This document shows positions 8,840 to 17,664 of a DNA stretch of 64,000 nt, one piece after another. A model generated the notes under the pieces. It was not told the DNA's origin, did no database searches, and saw nothing but the letters and a program-made list of their open reading frames with translations. This DNA comes from Lysinibacillus contaminans (lineage in GTDB: Bacteria; Bacillota; Bacilli; Bacillales_A; Planococcaceae), in contig NZ_LGRV01000003.1 of assembly GCF_001278945.1 (NCBI RefSeq), forward strand, positions 248,001-312,000. Reading direction: 5' to 3'. A program made the position numbers and the translations under genes. Positions within the stretch are counted from its first letter, which is position 1. The number at the start of each line of letters is the position of its first letter.

Positions 8840-9637
8840 ATGAATGCCCCGATAGGCGTTATTGATTCAGGAGTAGGCGGTTTAACCGTAGCAAAAGAAA
8901 TTATGAAGCTGTTACCGAACGAAACAATCTATTATATTGGTGATACAGCAAGATGTCCGTATGGTCCACGATCTAGACAGGAAGTACGGAATTTCACTTG
9001 GCAAATGGCAAAAGCATTAGAAAAAATGAATGTCAAAATGCTTGTCATTGCATGTAATACAGCTACTGCAGTGGCACTCGAAAGTTTACAAAGAAATATG
9101 CCCTTTCCAGTATTAGGTGTCATCAATGCTGGTGCACGTGCAGCTGTTAAAAAGACAAAGCGACATGAGGTCGTTGTACTTGCTACAGAAGGGACGATTA
9201 AAAGTGGGGCTTATGAGGAAGCATTGACGTCACTCAATACGTCAACACATATTATTCCACTTGCATGTCCAACTTTCGTACCCTTAGTAGAAAGTGGTGA
9301 GTACAAGGGCAATTTTGCAAGTGAATTGATTGCTGAGGGTTTAAAACCATTAAAAAATGAGCAATTTGATACAGTTATTTTAGGATGTACGCATTACCCA
9401 ATTTTGCAAAAGCAAATTGAAGCTGTGGTCGGAGAAGATGTCTTTGTGTTATCTTCTGCAGAGGAAACAGCAAAAGATGTGCAGGAAATGCTTGCGTATA
9501 ACGGCACATTAGCAGATTCAGATACTAAGTCTGCCCATAAATTTTTTGCAACCGGTTCAGTACCGATTTTCCGCTCGATTGCAGAAAGTTGGCTAGAGCA
9601 AGGTACATTAGATATAAACCGCATTACATTAAAATAA
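8840..9637 (+). CDS. racE: Glutamate racemase
   Basis: Converts L- to D-glutamate for peptidoglycan. The 265-residue protein has the MurI signature: IGVIDSGVGGLTV at the N-terminus, both catalytic cysteines in ACNTATA and GCTHYPIL, and DTARCPYGPR in between. GAGGCGG precedes the ATG, immediately after ysmB. The downstream gerM gene found in B. subtilis is absent here; a TrhA gene on the other strand takes its place. Confidence 0.96.
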   Translation: MNAPIGVIDSGVGGLTVAKEIMKLLPNETIYYIGDTARCPYGPRSRQEVRNFTWQMAKALEKMNVKMLVIACNTATAVALESLQRNMPFPVLGVINAGARAAVKKTKRHEVVVLATEGTIKSGAYEEALTSLNTSTHIIPLACPTFVPLVESGEYKGNFASELIAEGLKPLKNEQFDTVILGCTHYPILQKQIEAVVGEDVFVLSSAEETAKDVQEMLAYNGTLADSDTKSAHKFFATGSVPIFRSIAESWLEQGTLDINRITLK

Positions 9638-9676
9638 AGAAACAGCTTAGCTTAGTAGCTAGGCTGTTTCTTTTTT
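9636..9676 (+). terminator. Terminator after racE
   Basis: AAAGAAACAGC and GCTGTTTCTTT form an 11-bp stem with an AT-rich loop, overlapping the racE stop and ending in a T run. Confidence 0.88.
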
Positions 9677-9712
9677 AAAAAGGATAGATTTAGGGTGTCC
9701 AGGTATTCACAT

Positions 9713-10354
9713 TTAAATAAATAAATACACAGCAACGAACATCGTGGCACTGCCTGCCATGACAAATAGATGCCATATAGCGTGGTTATACGGAATGTTT
9801 TTGTTTTTGTAAAAGAATGTGCCCGCTGTATAACAAATACCACCGAGTAAAAGTACCATGAAGCCGTCAAAGGAAATATACGCGACTAATGGTTTATAAG
9901 CGAATATAATGAGCCACCCCATGCCGATATATACGAGCAGTGATGCTTTTTTGAAACGATGAACGAAGAATTGTTTTAACACAATGCCAATGATGGCTAG
10001 TACCCATTCAATCGTAAAAATAGTCCAACCAAGCTGCCCACCTACAGCAACAAGTGCTACCGGTGTATATGTACCAGCAATTAATAAAAATATAGAGCTG
10101 TGATCTAGTTTTTTTAATAACACTTTATGTGTCGGAATTGCATGATACAACGTAGATGCTAAGTATAAGCAGAACATAGAAAATCCAAATATAATATAAC
10201 TCACAAGTTCAGTTGTTGAACCAGATGTTAGTGCTTTGTGTACTAATAAAAGGGTGCCGGGAATAGTCAATAAAGCACCAATTCCATGTGTCAGAGCATT
10301 CCAAAATTCTTCCTTTACTGTATAACCATTTTGTTCAATCGTTGATTGTGTCAT
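9713..10354 (-). CDS. TrhA / hemolysin III-type membrane protein (PAQR family)
   Basis: A seven-helix membrane protein of 213 residues in the PAQR/HlyIII family, linked in bacteria to membrane energetics or fluidity control. Characteristic blocks are seen: EEFWNALTHGIGA near the start, STLYHAIPTHK with the metal-binding His, DHSSIFLLIAGTYTPVAL, and NHAIWHLFVMAG with the C-terminal His pair. Start choice: the ATG of MTQSTIEQ lies 6 nt after AAAGAGGTG. It is transcribed towards racE and away from rph. Confidence 0.88.
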   Translation of the reverse strand: MTQSTIEQNGYTVKEEFWNALTHGIGALLTIPGTLLLVHKALTSGSTTELVSYIIFGFSMFCLYLASTLYHAIPTHKVLLKKLDHSSIFLLIAGTYTPVALVAVGGQLGWTIFTIEWVLAIIGIVLKQFFVHRFKKASLLVYIGMGWLIIFAYKPLVAYISFDGFMVLLLGGICYTAGTFFYKNKNIPYNHAIWHLFVMAGSATMFVAVYLFI

Positions 10355-10429
10355 GACCATCACCTCTTTCTCTAATATGCCTACTATAACAGTATAATGA
10401 AATTAACTGTAGATGAAAATGTAATGCAT

Positions 10430-10459
10430 CCTGTATGATAAATATCATATAAATACAGG
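10430..10459. promoter_or_regulatory. Palindromic site between divergent trhA and rph
   Basis: CCTGTAT and ATACAGG bracket a nearly perfect inner palindrome, TATGATA-AA-TATCATA. The site sits between the two divergent starts and looks like an operator; the regulator is unknown. Confidence 0.4.
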
Positions 10460-10529
10460 CTTGTGTCGTCATGCAATCATAAAATATGTTAAAATGAGTG
10501 CGCGAAAGATTTTAGGAGGAACGAATATA

Positions 10530-11279
10530 ATGACTAGATTTGATGGAAGAAATGCGGATGCACTGCGTCCTGTAAACATGGATAGCGACTATTTACTACA
10601 CCCAGAAGGTTCAGTATTAATTCAAGTAGGGAATACAAAAGTAATTTGTACAGCAACAATAGAAGATAAAGTACCTGGCTTTTTACGAGGACAAGGTAAG
10701 GGCTGGATTACAGCGGAATACTCAATGTTACCACGTGCAACAGCGCAACGTACAGTACGCGAATCATCTCGCGGTAAAGTGAACGGCCGTACAATGGAAA
10801 TTCAACGTCTAATTGGCCGTGCATTACGTGCTATTGTCGATTTAGAGGCACTAGGAGAGCGTACTGTATGGATTGACTGTGACGTTATTCAAGCAGACGG
10901 AGGCACGCGTACAGCATCGATTACAGGCGCATTTGTAGCAATGACACAGGCGATTGGCAAGTTGGCAGAAGAAAAAAAACTAGCTAAATTCCCTGTAACA
11001 GACTTTTTAGCTGCTACAAGTGTTGGCATTGTTGCAGAACAAGGCGCTGTTTTAGACTTGAACTATGTAGAAGATGCTTCAGCCGCAGTGGATATGAACA
11101 TTGTCATGACAGGCGCTGGTCGCTTTGTAGAATTACAAGGAACAGGTGAAGAAGCAACATTCTCACGTGAGGAATTAAATGAGCTATTAGCACTTGGTGA
11201 AAAAGGCATTCGCGAATTAATCGACATGCAAAAAGAAGCATTAGGCGAACTTGCAAGTAAAGTTGGAGGGAACTGCTAA
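10530..11279 (+). CDS. rph: Ribonuclease PH
   Basis: A phosphorolytic 3'-5' exoribonuclease that trims tRNA 3' ends. The 249-residue protein has the RNase PH core: [20 protein letters not shown] (phosphate-binding Arg), [20 protein letters not shown], and [15 protein letters not shown] with the catalytic Asp pair. ATG at 10530 follows TTAGGAGGA by 9 nt, so a longer in-frame opening upstream is not used. The stop abuts rdgB. Confidence 0.96.
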   Translation: MTRFDGRNADALRPVNMDSDYLLHPEGSVLIQVGNTKVICTATIEDKVPGFLRGQGKGWITAEYSMLPRATAQRTVRESSRGKVNGRTMEIQRLIGRALRAIVDLEALGERTVWIDCDVIQADGGTRTASITGAFVAMTQAIGKLAEEKKLAKFPVTDFLAATSVGIVAEQGAVLDLNYVEDASAAVDMNIVMTGAGRFVELQGTGEEATFSREELNELLALGEKGIRELIDMQKEALGELASKVGGNC

Positions 11280-11280
11280 T

Positions 11281-11874
11281 ATGAAACAAGTTGTTATTGC
11301 CACTAAAAACAAGGGCAAAGCGAAGGATTTTGAAGCACTATTTGGTCCCCTAGGCTATGAAGTAGTCACGATGTTTGATGTAGCGCCTGATATGGAAATT
11401 GAAGAAACGGGTACAACATTTGAAGAAAATGCTGTGTTAAAAGCAGAAGCACTTGCTAAAGCACTAGGTACAATTGTGATTGCAGATGATAGTGGTCTTG
11501 CAGTAGACGCTCTTAACGGCGAGCCAGGCGTATATTCAGCACGTTACGCTGGCGACCATGACGACGAAGCAAATATGGTGAAGTTACTTGCAAATTTACA
11601 AGGTGTAGAAGATGAAAAACGTACAGCTCGTTTCTGTTGCTGTATCGCTATTGCAGGTCCAAACATTGAGACAACAACCGTTTTTGGCACATGTGAAGGT
11701 GTTATTGCCCATGAAAAACGCGGTGCAAATGGCTTTGGCTACGATCCTATATTCTTCGTACCTAGCTTGAATCGCATGATGGCAGAACTTAAACCTGAAG
11801 AAAAAGGTGCGATTTCTCACCGAGGCAACGCCATTCGCCAGTTGAAAGAAATACTACCAACTCTTATGAAATAA
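11281..11874 (+). CDS. rdgB: dITP/XTP pyrophosphatase (RdgB/HAM1, YsnA)
   Basis: Hydrolyses non-canonical purine nucleoside triphosphates to monophosphates, keeping ITP and XTP out of DNA. The 197-residue length is typical. Motifs are ATKNKGKAKDFEALF (substrate binding), ADDSGLAVDALNGEPGVYSA with the catalytic Asp, and GFGYDPIFFVP. The ATG follows the rph stop by one base with TTGGAGGG inside rph, giving a tight rph-rdgB-ysnB operon as in B. subtilis. Confidence 0.96.
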   Translation: MKQVVIATKNKGKAKDFEALFGPLGYEVVTMFDVAPDMEIEETGTTFEENAVLKAEALAKALGTIVIADDSGLAVDALNGEPGVYSARYAGDHDDEANMVKLLANLQGVEDEKRTARFCCCIAIAGPNIETTTVFGTCEGVIAHEKRGANGFGYDPIFFVPSLNRMMAELKPEEKGAISHRGNAIRQLKEILPTLMK

Positions 11875-11886
11875 GGAGTGATGTCC

Positions 11887-12390
11887 ATGCAAGTTTTAGT
11901 CATGAGTGATACACATGGAGATAGTCAGGTCATAGACAAAGTACGTGGGTTTTATCCGAAAGTCGATGCGATAATTCATTGTGGTGATAGCGAACTTGCC
12001 TTTTCTCATACTGCACTAGCAGGTATGCAAAAGGTGCGTGGAAATTGTGATGCAGAGTCATCGTTTCCGAATGAAGCGGTATTTGACGTTGGTGATGTGA
12101 CATTTTTTGTGACGCATGGGCATTTATTTAATGTGAAGTCTTCCATCTTATCTTTATCCTACAGAGCGAAAGAGGTAGGTGCGCAAATCGCCTGCTTCGG
12201 CCATTCGCATATCTTAGGTGCTGAAATGATTGATGGTGTACTATTCTTAAATCCAGGAAGCTTACTAAAACCACGTGGACGCAAGGAGAAAAGCTTTGCA
12301 GTTGTAGATATACGTGACGATCAATTCCAAGTGGATTTTTTTACAGATGACAATGAAAGTATTTCTTCACATACGTTCGTGAGGCAGTAG
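11887..12390 (+). CDS. ysnB: YfcE/MJ0936-type metallophosphoesterase (YsnB)
   Basis: A 167-residue calcineurin-like phosphodiesterase. All metal-binding blocks are present: MSDTHGD, HCGDSE, RGNCD, THGHL and GHSH. ATG at 11887 is 8 nt after AAGGAG; the nearer GTG/ATG codons overlap that site. It closes the rph-rdgB-ysnB operon. The physiological substrate is not known for this subfamily. Confidence 0.9.
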   Translation: MQVLVMSDTHGDSQVIDKVRGFYPKVDAIIHCGDSELAFSHTALAGMQKVRGNCDAESSFPNEAVFDVGDVTFFVTHGHLFNVKSSILSLSYRAKEVGAQIACFGHSHILGAEMIDGVLFLNPGSLLKPRGRKEKSFAVVDIRDDQFQVDFFTDDNESISSHTFVRQ

Positions 12391-12418
12391 ATATATGTAG
12401 GTGAACACTAGTAGAATA

Positions 12419-12501
12419 AGCACTTTGCTGATGATTCAAAAAAACAGGTATCGGTCATTTGACTGTTTATCTGAAATTGAATGATTAGTGAGGTGCTTTT
12501 T
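12419..12501 (+). terminator. Weak terminator-like structure after ysnB
   Basis: AAGCAC (12419-12424) can pair with GTGCTT (12493-12498) before a T run, around a long internal part that includes complementary TGACTGTTTATCTGA-like segments. The long loop makes this tentative. Confidence 0.25.
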
Positions 12502-12579
12502 TCTGTGGTTAAGGAATGTTTTTGTGAAGAGGAACCGATAAAAGTTTGCTAGCATATCGTATGTATGGATAGAGAATTT

Positions 12580-12720
12580 AACAAGATTCAGCGGAAGTCC
12601 CCCAACTTCATAAGTGCCGGGATGAATGCAATTTTAGCGATCTATTCAGTGGTGTTCAATCACCTGCTGAATCATGTTAAAGGCTCCGGCGGATGTCTCG
12701 GATTTTGAATTGTGCTGAGA
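12580..12720. repeat. Structured intergenic element with imperfect terminal inverted repeats
   Basis: AACAAGATTCAGCGG (12580-12594) is matched by the inverse of CTGCTGAATCATGTT (12664-12678), 13 of 15 positions. Inside are two further hairpins, ACTT-CAT-AAGT within CCC/GGG and GGTG-TTCAAT-CACC, giving a cloverleaf-like fold of about 99 nt. A third hairpin, GTCTCGG with CTGAGAC (12695-12720), follows. No coding potential is seen. It may be a small RNA or a non-autonomous palindromic repeat. Confidence 0.45.
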
Positions 12721-12745
12721 CGTAATTGATTGGAGAATGATCATT

Positions 12746-12907
12746 GTGCATAGGTATTCTAAAGGTTGGTTTGTTAAGGAATTGCGAGCAAGAGGCATCA
12801 TGTTACATCCTCTATTACGCAATCACTTGGGGCTCTATAAGGAATCAGAATTACGTCATTTATATTATAAATTGCTTGAAAAAGAACTGGAAGTAGAGGA
12901 CAAATAG
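12746..12907 (+). CDS. Small DUF2639-like protein (YflJ family)
   Basis: A 53-residue basic protein, MHRYSKGWFVKELRARGI..., with the pattern YSKGW-V-KEL---GI--HP----LGLYK-SELR-LY that I recognise as DUF2639 (B. subtilis YflJ). GTG at 12746 is chosen because TGGAG ends 10 nt before it; ATG at 12737 is only one base from that site. No signal or membrane segment. Function unknown. Confidence 0.62.
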   Translation: MHRYSKGWFVKELRARGIMLHPLLRNHLGLYKESELRHLYYKLLEKELEVEDK

Positions 12908-13013
12908 TAACTGTTATGAAGCATCCAATCACCAAATTGGGTGTTTTTCATTTGTTTTCGTTTGAATGGTGCTACTGTGGGAAATAACTATATTCTACAG
13001 GGAGGGGCATTTT

Positions 13014-13727
13014 ATGCGAAAAAAACCTTGGATGATCACGCAGCAGTGGGAAGATGTATTATTTCTTCATTGGCCAGTTCAACCTCATGAATTAGTGCAA
13101 CACATCCCAAAGGAGCTTGAACTTGACCTTTATGAAAATAGAGCTTGGCTTAGTTTTGTCCTTTTTAAAGTAAGTAGAAATAGGCTAAGATTCACACCTT
13201 CTTTCCCTGGTGTGAGTTCCTTCTTACAACTAAATGTGCGGACGTACGTCACTTGTAACGGGTTGAAAGGTATCCATTTCTTTAACTTGGATGCGAATAA
13301 TGCGCTCATCGTACAAATGACAACAATCGGTCATTTACTACCTTACCGTCGTGCCAAGATGTCAATGAAAAAAGAGGGAACGGCCTTATCTTTCACTAGC
13401 AGCTATCAAAACCCGAAATTAATAGATGAAGCGTTGACTGTTACATTTGAACCGATGCCGGGTCAGATAGAAAGTCTTGCATTTGAAAGTTGGTTAGTAG
13501 AGCGCTATCATTTATGGACAAAGGTGAAAAACCGTTTGCTTCGCATAGATACTTGCCATTCACAGTGGCGTTTGCAGAAGGTGAATGTTACCATCCATCA
13601 CAATACAATGACACCGTTTATAAAAGCTCTTACGCCTTATAATCAGCCAATCGCGCATTATTCAAAAAGTAAAAATGCTCGGATTTTCCCACCTGTTTTG
13701 GAACCAAAAAAAGTACCAAGTCGTTAA
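13014..13727 (+). CDS. YqjF-like DUF2071 protein
   Basis: A 237-residue protein of the DUF2071/YqjF family, an acetoacetate-decarboxylase-like fold in related structures but without an established reaction. Recognisable parts are the N-terminal WEDVLFLHWPVQPHEL-HIP block, LNVRTYVTCNGLKGIHFFNL, and FESWLVERYHLW. The GGGAGGGG-preceded ATG is chosen over an upstream GTG that has no site. The C-terminus runs into a terminator stem that overlaps the stop codon. Confidence 0.82.
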   Translation: MRKKPWMITQQWEDVLFLHWPVQPHELVQHIPKELELDLYENRAWLSFVLFKVSRNRLRFTPSFPGVSSFLQLNVRTYVTCNGLKGIHFFNLDANNALIVQMTTIGHLLPYRRAKMSMKKEGTALSFTSSYQNPKLIDEALTVTFEPMPGQIESLAFESWLVERYHLWTKVKNRLLRIDTCHSQWRLQKVNVTIHHNTMTPFIKALTPYNQPIAHYSKSKNARIFPPVLEPKKVPSR

Positions 13728-13757
13728 CAATTCGAAATTGCCGATGACTTGGTACTT
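13711..13757. terminator. Bidirectional terminator between convergent genes
   Basis: AAGTACCAAGTCGTT faces GATGACTTGGTACTT around a 17-nt loop, with A residues before and T-rich sequence after. It overlaps the stop of the DUF2071 gene and serves the convergent gene too. Confidence 0.8.
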
Positions 13758-13766
13758 ATACATTTG

Positions 13767-14435
13767 TTAAAAACGATAATAAAATTGCATAACGATAGCC
13801 GATGCAATCATATCAGACATGGCTAAAGCCTCTGCTACGATTTCATCAAAAATTTCAATGTCTTTTTGATATTTTTTTTGAATCATCGCCACGGCTTCAT
13901 CTTTCGTTAATGATAAATGTGTATAAAACATTTTTCTTAATTCTTCTTTATTTATACAAGGATTAATCCTGCTTAAAAACAATACAATGTCATCTGCATT
14001 ACGATACCATTCTTTTTCTTTTGCCTCTGCTGTTGCGGCATCACCTTTAACAGCAGCAGTTACTAGTTCAGCAGCGATGACCAGATGTTCTTTAATCAGT
14101 GCAGCATAGCGGTCTGCGATTTGATCGCCGTAAAGTGGACGAAGACAATTACCTAAATCAGTCGCATTTTGTAAAAGTCTTTCTTGCACAAACGGTAAAT
14201 CAGGCAAGCCAAATACAATGCTGGTAATGGTCATCCTCGTCCAATTGACATGCTCCATCCATAGCAGGCGATTCATCGCCATAAAATCAGATTCAGCCTT
14301 ACTAATGCAACGATAATCATTAGCAGTTGGCTGCTGGTTCAAAAAGTGCCGAATCAGTGCAGTATATTGTGTGGATGGCTGTGTATAGAACGAGCTTAGC
14401 GAATTCGCGTAATATCTATACTGGTAAGGGAACAC
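13767..14435 (-). CDS. Conserved all-helical protein of unknown function
   Basis: A 222-residue soluble, helix-rich protein with repeated His/Glu-containing helices (LLWMEHVNWTRM, LIKEHLVIAAELV, YTHLSLTKDEAV). I know this pattern from Bacillales proteins sometimes labelled acetylglutamate kinase, but no amino-acid kinase motif is present, so that label is not supported. The start is GTG with GAAAGGAA about 10 nt before it. Regularly spaced acidic and His residues could bind metal (inference). Confidence 0.6.
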   Translation of the reverse strand: MFPYQYRYYANSLSSFYTQPSTQYTALIRHFLNQQPTANDYRCISKAESDFMAMNRLLWMEHVNWTRMTITSIVFGLPDLPFVQERLLQNATDLGNCLRPLYGDQIADRYAALIKEHLVIAAELVTAAVKGDAATAEAKEKEWYRNADDIVLFLSRINPCINKEELRKMFYTHLSLTKDEAVAMIQKKYQKDIEIFDEIVAEALAMSDMIASAIVMQFYYRF

Positions 14436-14588
14436 TTTACTTTCATTCCTTTCCTCTTACTATTGTTGAACAAAAAAATAAGTTCTTTCAATAGAATACT
14501 CAGAGGTACTTCGGAATGTGAAAAAAATTAGGGATTTGTAGGTGTATTGACTGCACATTGTATAAAAATTACATGATTATGCTTTTGC

Positions 14589-15335
14589 TCATTCCTCATA
14601 TATCATCTTTTTCGTCATCCCACCATCGATCGTAAGGTTTGTTCCGGTCACAAAGATATTGTTTGGATTTGTTAAGTATAGGCAAGCTTGCGCAATATCC
14701 TCGGGCGTACCCACTCGACCTGATAAATGTTGTTCATGGTCGATGGGGCGTAAACTTTCATAATCACCGGTTTCAATCCAGCCAGGTGAGATACAATTGA
14801 CAGTGATCTTATCAGGACCTAAAGAGCGTGCTAGTGCATGGGTTAATGCGACGATGCCCCCTTTTGTTGCCGCATAGGCTTCTGTGTAGGGCTCAGACAT
14901 CGTAGCACGCGTAGAGGCCATAGACACAATTGAACCACCATTTTCATTGCTACGCATAATCTTAGCAGCTTCTCTGGAACAGAAAAACACACTACTTAAA
15001 TTTGTTTGAATGACATGATTCCAATCCTCCATGGATAAATCATAGGGGGAGGCATATTGAAACGTACCTGCATTATTAATTAGAATATTTATTGTGCCAA
15101 AGTGGTCGACAGTTTGCTTCATTAAAGAAACAATGTCCTGTTCTTTACAGAAATCCGTTTGGACAAATATACTAGAATAGCCAAGGGCCCGCAATTCATT
15201 TTCTAATTGTTTTCCTTTATCGAGATCTATATCTGCAATGACGACCTTTGCGCCGCTTTTTGCATAAGCTTTGGCTACGCCTCTACCAATTCCTTGCGCA
15301 CCGCCAGTAACCACAACAACCGAATCATGAAACAT
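14589..15335 (-). CDS. SDR-family NAD(P)-dependent oxidoreductase
   Basis: A classical short-chain dehydrogenase of 248 residues. The Rossmann site is TGGAQGIGRG (9-18), followed by DIDLDK, which favours NAD over NADP; NNAG is the structural motif. The catalytic Ser lies in SMASTRA and the Tyr/Lys pair in YAATKG; PGW-ETGD and the C-terminal NLTIDGG are typical. The substrate cannot be told. CGGAGGC precedes the ATG. It stands alone, away from the tRNA. Confidence 0.9.
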   Translation of the reverse strand: MFHDSVVVVTGGAQGIGRGVAKAYAKSGAKVVIADIDLDKGKQLENELRALGYSSIFVQTDFCKEQDIVSLMKQTVDHFGTINILINNAGTFQYASPYDLSMEDWNHVIQTNLSSVFFCSREAAKIMRSNENGGSIVSMASTRATMSEPYTEAYAATKGGIVALTHALARSLGPDKITVNCISPGWIETGDYESLRPIDHEQHLSGRVGTPEDIAQACLYLTNPNNIFVTGTNLTIDGGMTKKMIYEE

Positions 15336-15515
15336 AAAGATGCCTCCGTTTTATCTGTTTTAAATTATTTTAACAAAAATCATCAGTTTTATGGGATTAG
15401 TCAAGATAGGATTTGTTTGTGAAATACAAAAAAGGATCGTAAAATAGAAATTATCGTACATGAAAGTGGATATAATAACATCTAGGTAAACCTTCCCTTG
15501 ATAGAAAAATTTATA

Positions 15516-15544
15516 TTGACTTTATGTTTTGTAGCGTATATAAT
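15516..15544 (+). promoter_or_regulatory. Sigma-A promoter of the tRNA-Arg gene
   Basis: TTGACT, exactly 17 nt, then TATAAT, ending 41 nt before the tRNA. This is a near-consensus vegetative promoter. Confidence 0.85.
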
Positions 15545-15585
15545 AAATATTGTCTTCCTAAGAGAAATGTTAAGGAAGTAACCAT

Positions 15586-15659
<74 letters not shown>

Positions 15660-15693
15660 TATCAAGGTTCAAATAGAATAAGTTTGAACCAAC

Positions 15694-15742
15694 GGAAAAG
15701 CGCTTCAAATCCTTTAATATCAAGGATTTGAGGCGCTTTTCC
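15694..15742 (+). terminator. Terminator after tRNA-Arg
   Basis: GGAAAAGCGC-TTCAAATCCTT pairs with AAGGATTTGA-GCGCTTTTCC, a long stem with one mismatch, followed by TGTTTTTG. A smaller hairpin (GGTTCAAA/TTTGAACC, 15665-15690) lies between it and the tRNA. Confidence 0.82.
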
Positions 15743-15859
15743 TGTTTTTGAGAATACGTTAGAAAAGGATAGAAAATGAAGAGTTTCTACACATTTTCTA
15801 CACAAGCAAAAGTGGTTTGAAGTTGCTATTTGTCTGTTTTGAATTGAACTCTCCCTAAT

Positions 15860-16575
15860 TTTTTGGTTCTATAATATTTGTTGGGGTTTTCACACAATTG
15901 CATGCAAAAAAAAGCACAGATTCACCGATTTATATATACTTGAATTGTCGAGAAACAAGTAATAGAAAGGTGAACTGTGCGCATGAATTTTAACATGAAT
16001 ATTCCTGGATTGAAAGATGTAGAGGTTACGAAAGTAGAAGAAGTGGGCAATCGAATCGCGTTATATGTACAAATGCCGAAATGCGCGTATCAATGTCCTG
16101 TTTGTAAACAAGAAACAATGAGAGTACATGATTACCGCATGCAAAAGATTAAGCATTTAAAATGGTTCGAACGTTTAACTGTTTTGTTTTATAACCGCCG
16201 ACGATAGTTTGTAAATGTGGCAAGCGCTTCTCTGAAAAATCCCCTTTCGTGGATAAATATCAACGCTACTCAAAGGAATGGAATCAAGTAGTAAATGTTC
16301 GTTCTGTTAAAGTAAAAACGTTTAAAGAAGCTGCGGAAGTACTAGGTACATCACCTACAACTGTCATTCGCCGTTTTAAAAAGGTCGCGAATAAACAATT
16401 AGTAGAAGGTGTACGTTTACCAAAAGTGATTGCGATTGATGAGTATAAAGGCGATACAGATGCAGGTACGTATCAACTAATCATTGCGAATGCGGAGACG
16501 CGCGAGCCAATTGATATTTTATCGAATCGTAAAAAAGAAACAATTAAAAATTGCTTACGTCAGTATGGGACATCA
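15860..16575 (+). mobile_element. Truncated ISL3-family element
   Basis: Holds the left portion of an ISL3 insertion sequence: about 120 bp of leader beginning near GGTTCTATAATATTTG, then a broken transposase. The right end is missing because the element is fused at about 16.56-16.58 kb to a truncated IS4 element in the opposite orientation. Confidence 0.7.
15983..16575 (+). pseudogene. ISL3-family transposase, frameshifted and truncated
   Basis: The N-terminus shows the zinc-finger pair of ISL3 transposases (CAYQCPVC, then VCKCGKRF) and the start of the catalytic domain (VIAIDEYKGDT, with its Asp). One base is missing near 16208, where the frame passes from CGACGATA to GTTTGTAAATG, so the TAG there would otherwise read a Tyr codon. 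Only about 200 of roughly 400 residues remain before the IS4 junction, so no active transposase can be made. Confidence 0.82.
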
Positions 16576-17066
16576 TACTTTAAACCTGTTGTTTCAAGGA
16601 CTTGGAGGGGGATCGCTGTTTCATTTGTGAAACTGATATGAAGCTTGATACCTGCACGTTCACCGTGATACAAAGCCCAAGGCAAACGCCTTTTCCCAAC
16701 AGTAATTGTCGTTGAATCTACTGCCATCAGCTCTTTTTTTATGGATAGTGTACGTTTAGCGGAGCGATTACATTTACCAATGATTACAGCTAAAATACGT
16801 TTCATAATTTGGTAATCTAACGCTGTCAATCGTTTGGATAAGGAAGAGTAATCCACCGAAACGAAACCTACGCTAGGTGCGACATCTGCCGCATGACGCA
16901 TGCTTTTCCATTCATGTGATGCAGCGTCGACTAAGTAGGAAATGATAGTCGAAACTGTGCATTTACGTGCGGTAGCTGTAAAATCAAATTCCGCTAAAAT
17001 GCTTTGAAGTTCTTCTTCTGAAAGAAAGTTTTGAAGTAGGTTGAAAATCGTGCTATTCCTAGCCAA
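16560..17066 (-). pseudogene. IS4-family transposase, N-terminal fragment
   Basis: About 168 residues of an IS4-type (DDE) transposase: FLSEEELQSILAEF at the N-terminus and the first catalytic Asp in AVDSTTITV, followed by LPWALYHGERAGIKLH. The protein stops shortly after LETTGLKYD, where homologues continue for about 200 residues with the second Asp and the YREK box. The start is TTG after TGAGGA. The loss coincides with the fusion to the ISL3 fragment. Confidence 0.82.
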
Positions 17067-17314
17067 GAGAGATTCCTCATTTCGTAAAAAAGTTTGTTGT
17101 CGTGACTACTATTTTACTAGAGGAGCTCTCTTTTTTGTTATATTTTATTGGTAGAAACTAGATATTTAACAGGTGTGTATTTATTACTTTGTATTTATAT
17201 CTAGAGTTCTAAAAACAAAAATAATATTGTGATATTTTTAGAAAATCATTCATTATTTCTTTTATATGTATCAATCATTCATATATATCATTGAATTATA
17301 TGCTTGAATAAGAT

Positions 17315-17662
17315 ATGATATGCGATATGGATAACAAAAATTACAATAATAATACTCAATATCTTAAAGGTTTATTTGAAATTGCCATTTTAATGATGCT
17401 TCAGAAAAAAACGATGTATGGCTATGAATTGACTAAAGAATTGAAAGAGAGTAATTGTTTTTCTATTTCTGATGGTTCGATTTATCCTATATTAAAACGT
17501 TTGACGGTCAATGATTATGTTGATGTATTTTCAGAAGAATACGAGGGGAGAATTAGAAAATATTATAGGATTACTGATTTGGGAAAATCATTAATAGAAA
17601 GTAGATTAAATGAATTAGAAGCGATATTTAAATATTTAGAAGAAATTAAGGAGATGAATTAA
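17315..17662 (+). CDS. PadR-family transcriptional regulator
   Basis: A 115-residue winged-helix regulator of the short PadR class: FEIAILMMLQKKTMYGYELTK, SDGSIYPILKRL (recognition helix) and the wing RIRKYYRITDLGK. PadR proteins usually repress and release DNA when they bind phenolics or drugs. ATG at 17315 or 17327 could be the start; neither has a clear ribosome site. The next gene begins 2 nt later, so they form an operon. Base composition is AT-rich, unlike the core. Confidence 0.88.
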   Translation: MICDMDNKNYNNNTQYLKGLFEIAILMMLQKKTMYGYELTKELKESNCFSISDGSIYPILKRLTVNDYVDVFSEEYEGRIRKYYRITDLGKSLIESRLNELEAIFKYLEEIKEMN

Positions 17663-17664
17663 AA

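Noticed and set aside
13767..14435. Acetylglutamate kinase, a label sometimes given to this family
   Set aside because: No amino-acid kinase glycine loop or nucleotide site is visible; the protein is all-helical.
15660..15860. attL-like repeat of the tRNA 3' end next to the tRNA
   Set aside because: No direct repeat of the tRNA 3' end was found here or near the integrase.
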